Source: Zingiber officinale (lineage: Eukaryota; Streptophyta; Magnoliopsida; Zingiberales; Zingiberaceae). Taken from it: a stretch of DNA of 64,000 nucleotides. The translations under genes and the position numbers were made by a program. The notes under the pieces were generated by a model. That model was not told the origin of the DNA. It saw nothing but the letters and a program-made list of their open reading frames with translations, and searched no databases. Positions 44,268 through 56,409 of this stretch are shown one piece after another (positions within the stretch are counted from its first letter, which is position 1; each line of letters starts with the position of its first letter). The stretch lies in contig NC_055996.1 in the NCBI RefSeq assembly GCF_018446385.1, positions 13,503,317 through 13,567,316 of the forward strand, read 5' to 3'.

Positions 44268-46620
44268 ATGGGTTAGAGAGTGTCAATTCCGATTAGAAGG
44301 GTAGTTAACCCAACTTTGAGGAAATTGACACTCAAGGAGCACTTTCAAGGTTTTGTTAACCATTGAAAATGTAATGGAATTATTATTTACTCCTTGAAAG
44401 AGTAAAATGTGCCTAATGGTGGAAGAATTGATTTTAATCTTAAATGACACATATTGGGAAATTCATAAGAACTACCAAGTTGGGATTTTCGTATGTTCTT
44501 AGGAAATTTAAGGCAATCCGGCCCTTAATTTAAAAGTGCTACTCTTGTGGAAAAATGAAATATGCCAACATTTGAGGAACATGCTTAATTTCAATTGGCA
44601 TAAATTAATCAAGGGAATTAGAAATGCCAATTTAGGTTTTGGCATTTTCATGAAGCACTTTAGGGCAATCTAGGTTTAAGTTGTAAGTTTAGCTAAGATT
44701 TTAAGGATACTTAGATAGTTAATCTAGGTATATTTTATTTAGGCTAAATCTTGCCATGATTGTTTGCCTATCATATGCCATGACATCATGTCTATTTTTG
44801 CATTCATGTTTTATTATGCAAAATCTAAAAATACCATGTCATGACATTCATACATCATGTAGTTATAGGAATCTTTCTTTTGAAAGTTATTTTATTTTGA
44901 TGTATGCCATAACATTATCATGCATTAGTTTAATTCCTTGTAATTAAGGACAAATGGCATTTAACAACACTTATTAACGAGTGACATCCTAGGTGGATGT
45001 CTAATATCTCTAAAATGCCTAGATAGATATGCATGATCCCTAGATTAGGGCAAAACCAAAATCTACATCTCACAAAGACTATAAGGTGACTTGTATGTGG
45101 TTTAGTGCACATTAGATACAAGTGAGATGTTAGGATGATGAACAAAGCTCAAGATGTTGATTTAGTGCATTCTTTTGAGTTTCTAGGTTCATCAAAACAC
45201 ATAGTTATGTGTTTTCCCATCATTGGGAAAGCTAATGTACAAGTCATGTGCATTATGCCCAAGGAACATGATGGGATATTGGTGTTGAAAATGTTTTAAA
45301 AATGCTTTTGGAAAACCATGGTGAAGGCTATCTTTTGATAGTAATCACCGTTGAATAGTTAGACACAAACTTGAAGAAAACGCTAAAGTTTTAGCAAGTT
45401 TTCAATCTTGTGTCAATCTTTGAAAATATGATGTATTTTCATAGAAAACTATTTTTCCATGATTAAGTATGCCCTAAATAATGTCTACACGAAATTTCAT
45501 GATGTTTGGATTTTCTAGGGGTTTCTGAAGTTGACTGAAATGGAATTTCAGCAACTATCAGAACTCCGATCGATCCATGGATCGATTGGAGTTTCTGAAT
45601 CGATCCGTGGATCGATTCAGAAGGTAAATCTCGCGAGCAGAAGCTCGCTGGATCGATCCACACATACTGAATCGATCAGTGGATCGATTCGGTTGGTTCA
45701 ATCGATTGGATCCCAACTCCAATCGATCCAAGTTGCTGATTTTGGCTGGGAAGGCCTGACTTCAGCATCTTTGAACCATGGTTAGTCTATGTAACCATTC
45801 CAAACCCTTAAAATACATTTGTATACATAAAAAGGGTGTTTTCGTGTTGAAAACAAGGATGGAATGGTTAAGGAAGACTTCATTGAAGTTTAGGTTGAGG
45901 TTTGTTTCAAATTTTGAACATTTGAACCTCAAAACTTCTAAATCTGTGTTTCCTAAAGGTTTAGGGATTCCAAGTCATTGTTGGTGCAATGACAGAAGTT
46001 ACCACCATGTCTTTAGGGGGAGGGACTCTTTAAAGGCATGAAAATTATTTTTCATGAACCTTGGAAGGTGGTTAACCTTCTGTAAAGAAAATGCTCATGT
46101 ATGAGTTTTTGAACTTGAAATGGGGAGTGAGTATCCTCATTATTTCAAGTGGGAACTCACGTGGTTAGAAAATGCTCAAGGTTGGGTATTTGTCTACATT
46201 GAGGGAGAAGTTAAGGATAAATGAAGGGTATGAGACCTTCATTATCGTGTTGGTCACAACAAGTGATGTTGTGAACAACGATGAGCAACTCTTCAGGGGG
46301 AGAGTCTTCAACAAATGGAGTTGTTGAAGTGTGCCCAAAATTGGAGCATAGTTTGATGTGTGTCCAAAGATGGGTTGATGTGTTTTATTAGTAGGGGGTT
46401 GATGTGTGCCAATAGGGGGAGAATGAAAGGACTTGTGAATGGGAGTAAGTTAGGCTTTCATTACCTAGAGGGAGTTTGCCCTCTTAGGGGGAGAATGAAG
46501 AGTCTAACTTATGTGTTCATTACCTAGTGGCATGAAGAATGAGGCTATGGGATTAGCCTAACTTACATGTGGTATTGTAAGTGTTATTGTGGTATTGTCA
46601 AACATCAAAAAGGGGGAGAT
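44268..46620 (+). other. TRG-2 non-coding 3' internal region
   Basis: About 2.35 kb in place of pol: AT-rich, many ATGCCATGACAT-type words, no domain found. A palindrome block lies at 45565-45730. From ~46010 the sequence has repeated GGGGGAGAGT/GGGGGAGAATG purine tracts, ending in the polypurine tract. Confidence 0.7.
45565..45730. repeat. GATCGATC palindrome array 6 (TRG-2 interior)
   Basis: Five palindromes, for example CGATCGATCCATGGATCGAT and GAATCGATCCGTGGATCGAT. This array is inside the element rather than in its LTR. Confidence 0.82.
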
Positions 46621-48013
46621 TGTTGGTGCAATGTCCTTCAGGTCAAGGTTGACCTGGTTAACCAAGCTGAGTCTTGGTTTGGGTTTAGATGTTTGACAAT
46701 AAGATATTGATTGAAGAAGAGTCAAGTAGGTCAAGGGAGTGACTGGATACTTGACTGGGAAGTCCTAGTGAGTGAAGCTAGGCAGAAGGAAATCCTGGTG
46801 AGTGAAGCCAGGTGAAAATCCTGGTGAGTGAAGCTAGGTGAAAGTCCTGGTGAGTGAAGCCAGGTGAAAGCCCTAGTGAGTGAAGCTAGGTGAAAGTCCT
46901 GGTGAGTGAAGCCAGGCAAGGGAAAATCCAGATGGATCAAGGATGATCGGACATCTGGTCCAAGTAGGTCAAAGGATTGACTGGATACTTGGCACGAGGA
47001 AATACAGATAGGTCAAAGGGGATTGACCAGACATTTGATGGAAGTCCAAGTAGGTCAAAGGGAGTGACCAGATACTTAGCATGAATAGAAAAGTCCAAGT
47101 GGGTCAAGGGGATTGACCAGACACTTGGTGGGAAGTCCTAGCAGGTCAAAGGAGTGACCAGATGCTAGGCATGGTGTACCAACAGGTCAAGGTTGACCGG
47201 GTGTTGGTTTGGTAGGCTTGGGACTTGGTTTTGGGCAAAAACCAAGTACTGGATCGATCAGTGGATCGATCCAAGCCTTTCCTAGCGAACAGAGAGCCTC
47301 TGGATCGATCCGTGGATCGATCCAGATGTCCCAATCGATCCACTGATCGATTGGGACGCGGCTGCTTCGCGCGATAAGCGCTGGATCGATCCATGGATCG
47401 ATCCAGGCATTTTTCCCAGAGCACAGAGGCGCTCTGGATCGATCCGTGGATCGATCCAAAGCCTCCCCGATCGATTGGGAACATTCGAATCGATCGGGAT
47501 CCGACCGTTGGCGTCGATAAAGGCCGCAGGCGCACGATTCCTTCGGTATTGCTTCTCCGATTCACTCCAGATCTCTCGCCAACTCCTCCACAGCGCTCTT
47601 GAAGCTAAGATCGCCAGTTCTTGAAGGATCTTGGAGGTTTTCCAAGTCAAGAGGCGGATCAACAACAAGAAGAGAAGTTAGGGTTAGGGTTTTTACTGCA
47701 CATCTTGTAAGCTTTTGCTTATCTTGTATTTCCCTTTCTTCTTCTTGTATTGAGAGTGCTGTAAGGCTTCTCCGCCTTTGGTAGTTACCATAAAGGAGTG
47801 TTATTCATAGTGGAGGGTGTGTGCGTGGTGTGGATCCTTGGATTAGTCACCTCCTTTGGAGGTGGATACTAAGTAAAATCCTAGTGTTAGCGTTGAGTGT
47901 TTTGTTTCTGTATTTTCCGCTGCATATTCTTGAAGAAACAAGCAACACCGAGCAATGAGCACGCGACGAGCTATTCACCCCCCCCCCCCCTCTAGCTACT
48001 TTTGGTCCTAACA
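46621..48013 (+). repeat. TRG-2 3' LTR, with palindrome array 7 at 47250-47500
   Basis: Direct copy of 41083-42395, more complete, with the minisatellite, the palindrome array, the hairpin near 47848 and the C-rich end. It is followed by the TAGAT duplication. Confidence 0.9.
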
Positions 48014-48018
48014 TAGAT

Positions 48019-49347
48019 ATCCATTGGGTTGGGCTCCCACAGTCGTCCCTAGGTTCAGATAACCTAGTAAACCCTACTAAATGCGGGACTTGCAAACCCG
48101 GGTCTAGCTAGGGATGCGCGCATAGCAAGTACAGTTGCCGGGCCCAAACAGCAGCATGATTACTATTTTCACTTATTATGATAATAGCTTTCAAATTCGT
48201 AACCTAGTTATGTGAATATAGTTTAAGCTCAGTTTTAGCTCAGTTTTAGTTTCAGTTTCAGTTTAGTTCTCCTAGTTGATACCATGAGATAGCTCCATGC
48301 TTAGATTTTATTATGCATGCCATGTTTCAGTATTTATGCCATGTAACTTCAGTATGCCATGTTTTAATAAATTCAGTGCATGTTTTTAAATAGCATTCTT
48401 TAAAAACATGTTTGCATCGTTGCATGTTTTAGTGAGGTAGATGGTTTCTTACTAAGCTTAAAGCTTACAGATACTATTTTCCCTTATACTGCAGATAAAG
48501 GTAAAGGGAAGATGGACTAGCAGAGGAAGCTGGAGGTCAATGCAGAGATGGTGTGTGTGGCAGGAACTTGGAATGAAGATCCTGTGGAAGTTTAGCAAAT
48601 TAAGAACTTAGTTTCTTTTCTTAAGACACTTTTATGCATTTCTAGTGGTTTAAATGCTATCAATTAATAAACCTTGCACTATGTCATGTTATAATGTTAG
48701 TTAGTGGATATTAGAATGTTTTCCATGCATTGTATGATTGTTGTGTGAGGTTTTGGCACGAACTAGTGTTGAAATCAGAGTTTCGATGTGAAATCAGAAA
48801 CCCAGATCGATCTACGGATCGATCAGAAATGGGGTAGTGCCACTGGATCGGTCAGCTGACCGATCCAGGCGCGAACAGAGAGTTAGTGTCTGTTATGGAT
48901 CGGTCAGCCGACCGATCCAGATGCGAACAGTGAGTACAGAAGCTCACTGATCGGTCTGCCGACTGATCAGTGTACTCCTGGATCGGTCGGTAGACCGATC
49001 CAGCTGCATACAGAAGCGGTGTAGCTTATGGATCGATCAGCCGACCGATCCAGGGTTTTCTCCTTGCCGGTATCAAGCTGGATCGATCACTGGATCGATC
49101 CGACAGCCCAATCGATTCATGGATCGATTGAAATGCCTGATTACAGCTAGTAGGACATCCGAGAGGCATTGATTATCTTCCCTAGCATGTGTACAACTCT
49201 TAGGTACACCTAGAATGTTAAGTTCAGATTTTACAGTAATCAGTTTAGTAAAATTTTAATCAATCCAGATTTCCGCAATAGTGATTTAGCACAGCATAAT
49301 GTAGCGATCGGCCTCACAGCCTAGTCAGTAGGAGGCGGGTCGTTACA
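48019..49347 (+). repeat. Second part of the gypsy 5' LTR
   Basis: Continues the LTR begun at 40035-41082 after removal of TRG-2. It aligns with 55086-56409. Palindrome array 8 is at 48803-49130; outside that block the two LTRs are nearly identical, inside it they differ strongly. Confidence 0.9.
48803..49130. repeat. GATCGGTC/GATCGATC palindrome array 8 (gypsy 5' LTR)
   Basis: About eight palindromes including GGATCGGTCAGCTGACCGAT, CTGATCGGTCTGCCGACTGA and AATCGATTCATGGATCGATT, with spacers containing GCGAACAGAGAG-like words. Confidence 0.85.
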
Positions 49348-49562
49348 GAGTGGTATCAGAGCAGTGTTCCATACTTCCTACACACACATCAGCATTGAAC
49401 CTGCGGCTTCCAAGTAAGAAGCGTCTCTCACTTTATTATGTTCTTTCTTTCATGTTTATAGATACTGTAGCATGTTGATTGATGATAACACCTAACATGA
49501 TAATGATAGTAGATATATAAACATGATTGCCTTAGTTATGTATGTCCTCTATGTCTTTAGAA

Positions 49563-50600
49563 ATGGCACGAGGACGTCCAGCTAGAAGGGCACCAACTCA
49601 CGAGCCCCAAGATGAGGCGGCGGTTCGACCTCCCGGACTGGCGGCGTTAGTGGCTCGATTCTGGCTGAGCAAACAGAGATAGCCACCTTAAAGGCTAATC
49701 AGCAGAATACTCCCACACCCCGAACCGAACGTAGCGCGCCAAGAGTCTTAGAGGTTCCACGATCGACCTCGGCACGGTAGCCCGCGAGCAGAGAAGCCTA
49801 TCGATCTAGTGGCGAGAGTCAAGCCGAGAGTTTCTCGAATGAACCATGGGATGCTCGGGCATGGTTCAAAACTTTGAAAGTACGATGGAGCTTCTGGACT
49901 GGCCAGAACATGAGAAGGTGAAGTGCGCCTCCTTCTGTCTGACAGGAGATGCACGTATGTGGTGGGAGAGAATCAGAGCGAAGCGCCCAGTGAACCAGAT
50001 GACATGGGCTGACTTCGAGAAGGAATTCTTTGAGGAGTTCTTTCACATGCGGGTCACCAACCGTCACTACGACGAGTTCACTGAGTTTCGTCAGGGCAAC
50101 CTATCAGTTGAGGAAGCCGTGAAGAAATTCAACAGGTTGGCTCGTCTATGCCCTGAATTAGTCAGCACAGAAAGGGAACGAATCCGGTTGATGCTCAAGA
50201 TGCTGAGGCCGGAAATAGCAATGAACGTGGCTGGTGGCGTTCATAGGCCACAAACCACAGAAGAATTAGTGAGCAGTGCTCTAATCACTGAGCATTACCA
50301 GAATAGCATCAAGCAGCAGAAGCAAGTCCTCTCAGAAGCTAAAGGTCAAGGAGGCTCAGGCACTCAGAAACAGCAGGGCCACAGCTCCCATGGCTCTAAC
50401 TGGAAAGGGAACTCCAGCAAACCAGGAGTTACCCAAAAGGAGGACCGACCAGTAAGCCCAGTTATCCAAAGTGTGCTACTTGTGAGAAATTCCACCCGAG
50501 TTTGTCGTAAGGGCACACGAGATGCTTTGAATGCGGACAGGAAGGGCATATGACCAAGCGGTGTCCAAACAAGACCGATTTTCCTCACCACAGCCGATTC
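49563..50600 (+). pseudogene. Gypsy gag remnant
   Basis: Starts at ATG 49563 (MARGRPARRAPTHEPQDEAA) and shifts frame. The main piece, 49846-50553, carries the retrotransposon gag core (SFCLTGDARMWWERIRAKRP, FFEEFFHMRVTNRHYDEFTE). The zinc knuckle CFECGQEGHMTKRC is in another frame at ~50525-50566. At least two frameshifts. Confidence 0.88.
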
Positions 50601-50639
50601 AGTATGGAGGAGCTCAGTTACATCAGATGCAGCCGCTTT

Positions 50640-52620
50640 AGATGGTCCACATATCGGCCAGGGTAGAAGCCCCTCCAGCTACGACCAATGCGAGGATCTA
50701 TTCACCGACCAGAGAGGATGTAGCAAATGTCTCGACAGTTATTACAGGTCGATTAGTATTTTACAACAAAGTACAACTGTCTTATTCGACATCTTGGGCA
50801 ACCCATTCTTATATATCCGGGCATTTGCAAAGAAATTAGCGAGACCTCCAGAGGTACTCAGTGGTTTTCACGACCTTACCTTCGAGAGAAATTATGGCAT
50901 CCACGCGCTGAGTGCGAGTCATTATAGCAAGCAGAGAGCTCTTTTGTGATCCGATAGTGCTAAATATGACTGACTACGATGTCATCCTTGGAATGGACTT
51001 CTTGATCGGATACGGTGCCTCCATCGAGTGTCGTAAGCAGAAAGTCATATTCCAACCTGAAGCGGTCGGAGAACCTGGAGAAAGGCCAAGAAGTTTCTCT
51101 CAGCTATGGCACAGAGGTTGATGGATTCGGGATGTACGGGGTTCTTAGCACACGTAGTCGACGCCAGGACCAGCAACTAGCAGAGGTCCGAGTCGTATGT
51201 GACTACCAGCAGTCTTCCCTGAAGAGTTACCTAGCACAGGGAGATCAAATTTGAGATGGAGCTCATTCCGGTACAAATCCTATCTCCAGCCAGCTCAGAC
51301 TGGATCAGCAGAAGGAACTTCATGAGCAACTACAGGAGCTGCTTGACAAGGGCTTCATCCGTCCTAGTCACTCACCATGGGGAGCGCCTGTATTGTTCGT
51401 GAAGAAGAAGGACGGAAGCATGCGCCTATGCATAGATTACAGAGCACTGAACCAAGTCACCATTAAGAACAGGTATCCTCTTCCCAGAATAGATGACCTG
51501 TTCGATCAGCTAAAGGGAGCAGCAGTGTTCTCTAAAATAGACCTCAGATCAGGTTATCATCAGGTGAAGGTTAAAGAAGGGGACATACCCAAGACAGCAT
51601 TCAGGACTAGATACGGACATTACGAGTTCGTAGTCATGCCCTTTGGCGTGACAAATGCTCCAGCTACTTTCATGGACCTTATGAACAGGGTATTCAAAGA
51701 ATATTTAGATAAGTTCGTTATCGTGTTCATCGATGACATCCTTATCTATTCCAGAACTCAGGAAGAACACGTAGAGCACCTGAAAACAGTATTGCAGACC
51801 CTTCAGCAGAATCAGTTGTACGCCAAGTTCACCAAATGTGAATTTTGGCTAGATCAGGTGTCCTTCCTGGGTCACATCATCTCAAAGGATGGTATCATGG
51901 TAGACCCGATAAGATAGAAGCGTGAGCAACGGAAAAGACCCAAGAACGCGGTGAGATCGAAGCTTCGGGATTAGCGAGTTACTACAGGAAATTCGTAGAG
52001 GACTTCTCCGGATAGCCTCCCCAGCGACTCTTACCGAAAGAACGAAAATTTCGGTGGACGAGGGAGCAGTTTATTGAAAAGGAGATTGACCAGTGCACCT
52101 ATTCTTACTCTACCAGAGAACGCAGATAGCTTTGACATATATAGTGATGCCTCGAAGTTGGGACTAGGAGCAGTGCTGATGCAAAATGGCAAGGTGATCG
52201 CCTATGCCTCCAAACAACTTAAGGATTATGAGAAGAACTATCCTACTCATGACCTTGAGCTTGCAGCAGTGGTGTTCGCTCTCAAGATTTGGAGACATTA
52301 CTTGTATGGAGCTCAGTGCAGAGTGTATACAGATCATCACAGTCTGAAGTACTATGCGACAACGCAGATGGCTAGAACTGGTCAAAGACTACGACATAGA
52401 TATCCTCTACCACCCAGGAAAAGCGAATAGGGTAGCAGACGCCCTCAGCAGGAAGTCCAGCGCTACCCTATTATCTCTAGCAGCTATGTCACCGCCCCTA
52501 CAGAAGGAGATCTCAGATTTCGGTCTCGAGCTCATAGTCGGACAGCTCTCTACTATGACCTTAGAGTCGACCTTGCTTGGTGACATCCAGACAGCTCAGG
52601 AACAGGATCCTGAAATTTAA
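50640..52620 (+). pseudogene. Gypsy protease, reverse transcriptase and RNase H
   Basis: The protease is broken: ATHSYIS at ~50798 sits out of frame with the expected aspartate motif, and its C-terminal part MTDYDVILGMDFLIGYGASI is at 50958-51030. RT is clear from 51393 ([49 protein letters not shown] as the catalytic box). It hits a shift and stop at ~51915. RNase H starts ~52110 ([49 protein letters not shown]), then shifts to the frame [18 protein letters not shown] (52354-52620). Confidence 0.9.
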
Positions 52621-52680
52621 AAAATCAAGCAAGGATTAGCAAAATCAGAGGGTGGAGAGTTCAGAATATCAGATAGTGGG

Positions 52681-54003
52681 GTGTTGTATTTTGGCGACAG
52701 ATTATGTGTTCCAGATCAGGAGGAACTCAGAAGGAAGATTTCAGATAAGGCTCACAAGACCCCCTATGCGATGCATCCTGGCTCCACCAAAATGTACCAG
52801 GACATGAAGAAACATTTTTGGTGGCCTAGGATGAAGAGAGACATCGCTCGATATGTCAGCACCTGCCTAACCTGTCAGAGGGTTAAGGCAGAACATCAGA
52901 GACCAGGGGGAGTTTTGCAGCCCATACAGATACCAGAATGGAAGTGGGAAGACATTTCTATGGATTTTATAGTGGGATTACCCAGAACCACGAATGGTTT
53001 TGATACCATCTGGGTAATAGTCGACAGATTGACTAAATCAGCCCACTTCTTAACTATCAGGATATCCTACTCCATGGAACAGCTAGCTCAGTTGTATCTC
53101 AAGGAGATCGTTAGATTACATGGAGTCCCATGAACCATTATTTCAGACAGAGACAGCAGGTTCACGTCACACTTCTGGGAGTGTGTACAGACAGCTTTGG
53201 GCACGAAGTTAAAGTTTAGCACAGCCTTCCATCCGCAGACAGATGGACAGACGAAGCGAGTAAATCAGGTACTCGAGGATATGCTCCGAGCATGTGCCCT
53301 AGATTTCAAGGGAAGTTGGTGCAAATATCTGAGTTTAGTAGAATTTGCATACAACAACAGCTATCAGGCCACTATCGGCATGGCACCTTACGAGGCTCTC
53401 TATGGGCGNNNNNNNNNNNNNNNNNNNNNNNNNNNNNNNNAAAAAAAGCAGAAAGAACTAGAACTTCAGACAGATCTAGTGGCAGATACCACCGCAGCTA
53501 TACAGCAGATCCGCCAGAGGATAGAGACAGCTCAGAGCCGCCAGAAAAGCTATGCTGATACACGGCGCAGACCCTTAGAGTTTTCAGTTGGGGATTCAGT
53601 GTTCCTCAGAGTAGCTCCCATGAAGGGAGTAATGCGTTTTGGAAAGAAGGGCAAGCTAAGTCCCAGATATGTGGGACCATACCTTATCAGCAAAAGAGTG
53701 GGCAAGGTAGCATATGAGCTAGAGCTACCTCAGGAAATGTCAGCTGTCCACAATGTATTTCATGTCTCTATGCTGAAGAAGCATACCCCAGATGCCACCC
53801 AGGTGATTGAGCCCCAGTTGGTACAGATCCGCGAAGACCTCAGCTATGACAGTCGGCATATTCAGATAATAGACCGAGCAGTTAAGAAATTACGGAACAA
53901 GGAAGTATCATTAGTGAAAGTTATTTGGCAAAGTCACACAGCAGAAGAGGCAACTTGGGAGACAGAAGCCAGCATGAGACAGAAGTACCCAGAGTTGTTC
54001 TAA
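52681..54003 (+). pseudogene. Gypsy integrase with chromodomain
   Basis: An HHCC zinc domain (MHPGSTKMYQDMKKHFWWPR, CLTCQRVKAEHQRPGG) is followed by the core WEDISMDFIVGLPR and IISDRDSRF, then HPQTDGQTKRVNQ. An in-frame TGA interrupts at 53131-53133, just before IISDRD; family members commonly have a codon such as CGA there, so a single transition is likely. The run of N at 53409-53440 lies after YEALYG. The C-terminal part has LSPRYVGPYLISKRVGKVAY and the chromodomain RNKEVSLVKVIWQSHTAEEA, TWETEASMRQKYPELF. Chromodomains direct insertion to particular chromatin. Confidence 0.9.
53409..53440. other. Assembly gap (32 N)
   Basis: A run of 32 N inside the integrase. The residues around it suggest that more sequence than 32 bases is missing from the usual linker between the integrase core and its C-terminal domain, so the gap size may be nominal. 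Confidence 0.95.
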
Positions 54004-54038
54004 GTTCGAGGACGAACTTTTTATAAGGTATGGGGGAT

Positions 54039-56409
54039 TGTAACGCCCGAAAATTCTCAAAACTATTTTAGAAATATTCTATGATTTTTCTGGAATTTTT
54101 AGATATTTTTCCGGAATTTTTAGAATAGCGGAAGTAGCAAAAATAATTAGAACCGCAAAATAGCTTAGGCGGGAATCGAACCCGGGACCTCTCGGATCCG
54201 ATAACTTTTAGTTAGCCTTAGTAACCAGATGAACCCAGCAGGGCCGTGCTGAAAGGAAAGGGATTCAATTAAATTTATATTGAAGTTGGGCGAACTAATT
54301 CCTAAATATAAATAGGAAAATTATTAAGTGAGGAGATTATTTTTTTGATCGTGACTTTTCCTCCTCAAACCCTCACCCGCCGACCCTCTCCCTTCCTCAC
54401 CTCTCGACGCCCAAGCCAAGCAAGCCTAGGGTTCCATCCCTAGGGCCATAGGAGCATCTTCCAGCAACATCAAGGATACGAGGACGCTCCTCTCTGCGAG
54501 AAGAACGCGTAGACGCGAGAAGATCACCGAAGAGATCTCTTCTCCGGGAAACCTAGCGCTTAGATCTGTAAGAAAATCCAAACAGGAGGTAAGAAACCCC
54601 TGACCTGCAGTATAAGTAGCTTTCGTTTGATTGCATGCCTTTAGTTTAGCTATATGCAGATTTTTCGGCACCCAAGGTGTGTTTAAACCCTCCTCGCAGA
54701 TTAGGGATCTAGTTGAGCACCTCTAGATGGGCCAGACACGTTGTTCTCCTTCAGTTGGAGGCTCTAGACGTTGTCGGGTGCCTAGAGGTGGTCTCCCTAT
54801 TAGAGGGGAGAGTTGGAGCACACCAAGTGTTCGACAAAATGATTAGTGTAGCTAAATATTACCTCAGATATTTTTAACAGCTCAGTTAAATGCATTAGTA
54901 ACATTTAAATCAGTATATTAGTCTAGTTTCAGCTTACATGGGACTACGGTCCAATGGGTGGGCTCCCACAGTCGCCTCTAGGTTCAGATAACCTAGCTCT
55001 AGGTTCAGATAACCTAGAAACAGCAAAATAAACAATTAGTAGCTATATTCAGTATTTTATTTTAGTGGCACTGTACAGGATTAGATATCTATTGGGTTGG
55101 GCTCCCACAGTCGTCCCTAGGTTCAGATAACCTAGTAAACCCTACTAAATGCGGGACTTGCAAACCTGGGTCTAGCTAGGGATGCGCACATAGTAAGTAC
55201 AGTTGCCGGGCCCAAACAGCAGCATGATTACTATTTTCACTTATTATGATAATAGCTTTCAAATTCGTAACCTAGTTATGTGAATATAGTTTAAGCTCAG
55301 TTTTAGCTCAGTTTTAGTTTCAGTTTCAGTTTAGTTCTCCTAGTTGATACCATGAGATAGCTCCATGCTTAGATTTTATTATGCATGCCATGTTTCAGTA
55401 TTTATGCCATGTAACTTCAGTATGCCATGCTTTAATAAATTCAGTGCATGTTTTTAAATAGCATTCTTTAAAAACATGTTTGCATTGTTGCATGTTTTAG
55501 TGAGGTAGATGGTTTCTTACTAAACATAAAGCTTACAGATACTATTTTCCCTTATACTGCAGATAAAGGTAAAGGGAAGATGGACTAGCAGAGGAAGCTG
55601 GAGGTCAATGCAGAGATGGTGTGTGTGGCAGGAACTTGGAATGAAGATCCTGAGGAAGTTTAGCAAATTAAGAACTTAGTTTCTTTTCTTAAGACACTTT
55701 TATGTATTTCTAGTGGTTTAAATGCTATGAATTAATAACCCTTGCACTATGTCATGTTAGAATGTTAGTTAGTGGATATTAGAATGTTTTCCATGCATTG
55801 TATGATTGTTGTGTGAGGTTTTGGCACGAACTAGTGCTGAAATCAGAGTTTCGGTGTGAAATCAGAAACCCAGATCGATCTACGGATCGATCGAGTGATG
55901 CATTGGATCGGTCGGTGACCGATCCAGCGTAACAGAGTTAGGGTTATGGATCGGTCACCGACCGATCCGATCTGCGATGGTCTGAGCTCAGCGATCGGTC
56001 GGACCGATCGGTGAGCCTCGATCGGACCGATCGGTGAGCCATCGATCGCCGGCCGATCGATGTAATCTGGATTGGTCGGTGGACCGATCCACCTATTGCG
56101 GTGTAGCTTATGGATCGGTCACCGACCGATCCAGTGCCTTAGAGCTTCTTCGAACATCGGATCGATCGCTTGATCGATTCATGGATCGATTGAAATGCCT
56201 GATTACAGCTAGCAGGACATCCGAGAGGCATAGATTATCTTCCCTAGCATGTGTACAACTCTTAGGTACACCTGGAATGTTAAGTTCAGATTTTACAGTA
56301 ATCAGTTTAGTAAAATTTTAATCAATCCAGATTTCCGCAATAGTGATTTAGCATAGCATAATGTAGCGATTGGCCTCACAGCCTAGTCAGTAGGAGGCGG
56401 GTCGTTACA
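54039..56409 (+). repeat. Gypsy 3' LTR, with palindrome array 9 at 55872-56195
   Basis: Complete 2371-bp LTR following the polypurine tract. It reproduces 40035-41082 plus 48019-49347 almost base for base except in the palindrome block. The GC-rich leader-like part (54360-54600) includes donor-like GGAGGTAAG. Confidence 0.92.

Larger units (their letters stand above)
41083..48013 (+). mobile_element. Gag-only LTR retrotransposon TRG-2 (TR-GAG type)
   Basis: LTRs 41083-42395 (1313 bp) and 46621-48013 (1393 bp) start TGTTGGTGCAATG and end GGTCCTAACA. The target duplication TAGAT is perfect (41078-41082, 48014-48018), and the interrupted gypsy LTR is seen uninterrupted at ~55080-55090. The primer site TGGTATCAGAGCAAGG starts at 42398, and the polypurine tract AAAAAGGGGGAGAT ends at 46620. 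The 4.2-kb interior holds a gag frame and then ~2.35 kb without any pol similarity. Its LTR end block and hairpin resemble those of the surrounding copia family. This is the deepest nest level: copia > LARD-B > gypsy > TRG-2. Confidence 0.93.
40035..56409 (+). mobile_element. Ty3/gypsy chromovirus (Tekay/Del-like), 5' LTR split by TRG-2
   Basis: 3' LTR 54039-56409 (2371 bp); 5' LTR 40035-41082 plus 48019-49347. Both start TGTAACGCCCGAAAATTCTC and end GGGTCGTTACA. The target duplication CACAC is perfect (40030-40034, 56410-56414). The primer site TGGTATCAGAGCAG is at 49351. The polypurine tract (GGTATGGGGGAT, 54027-54038) precedes the 3' LTR. Internal order gag, protease, RT, RNase H, integrase, chromodomain is that of gypsy elements, and the C-terminal chromodomain and RT wording fit the Tekay/Del clade. 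Multiple frameshifts make it non-autonomous today. Confidence 0.93.
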
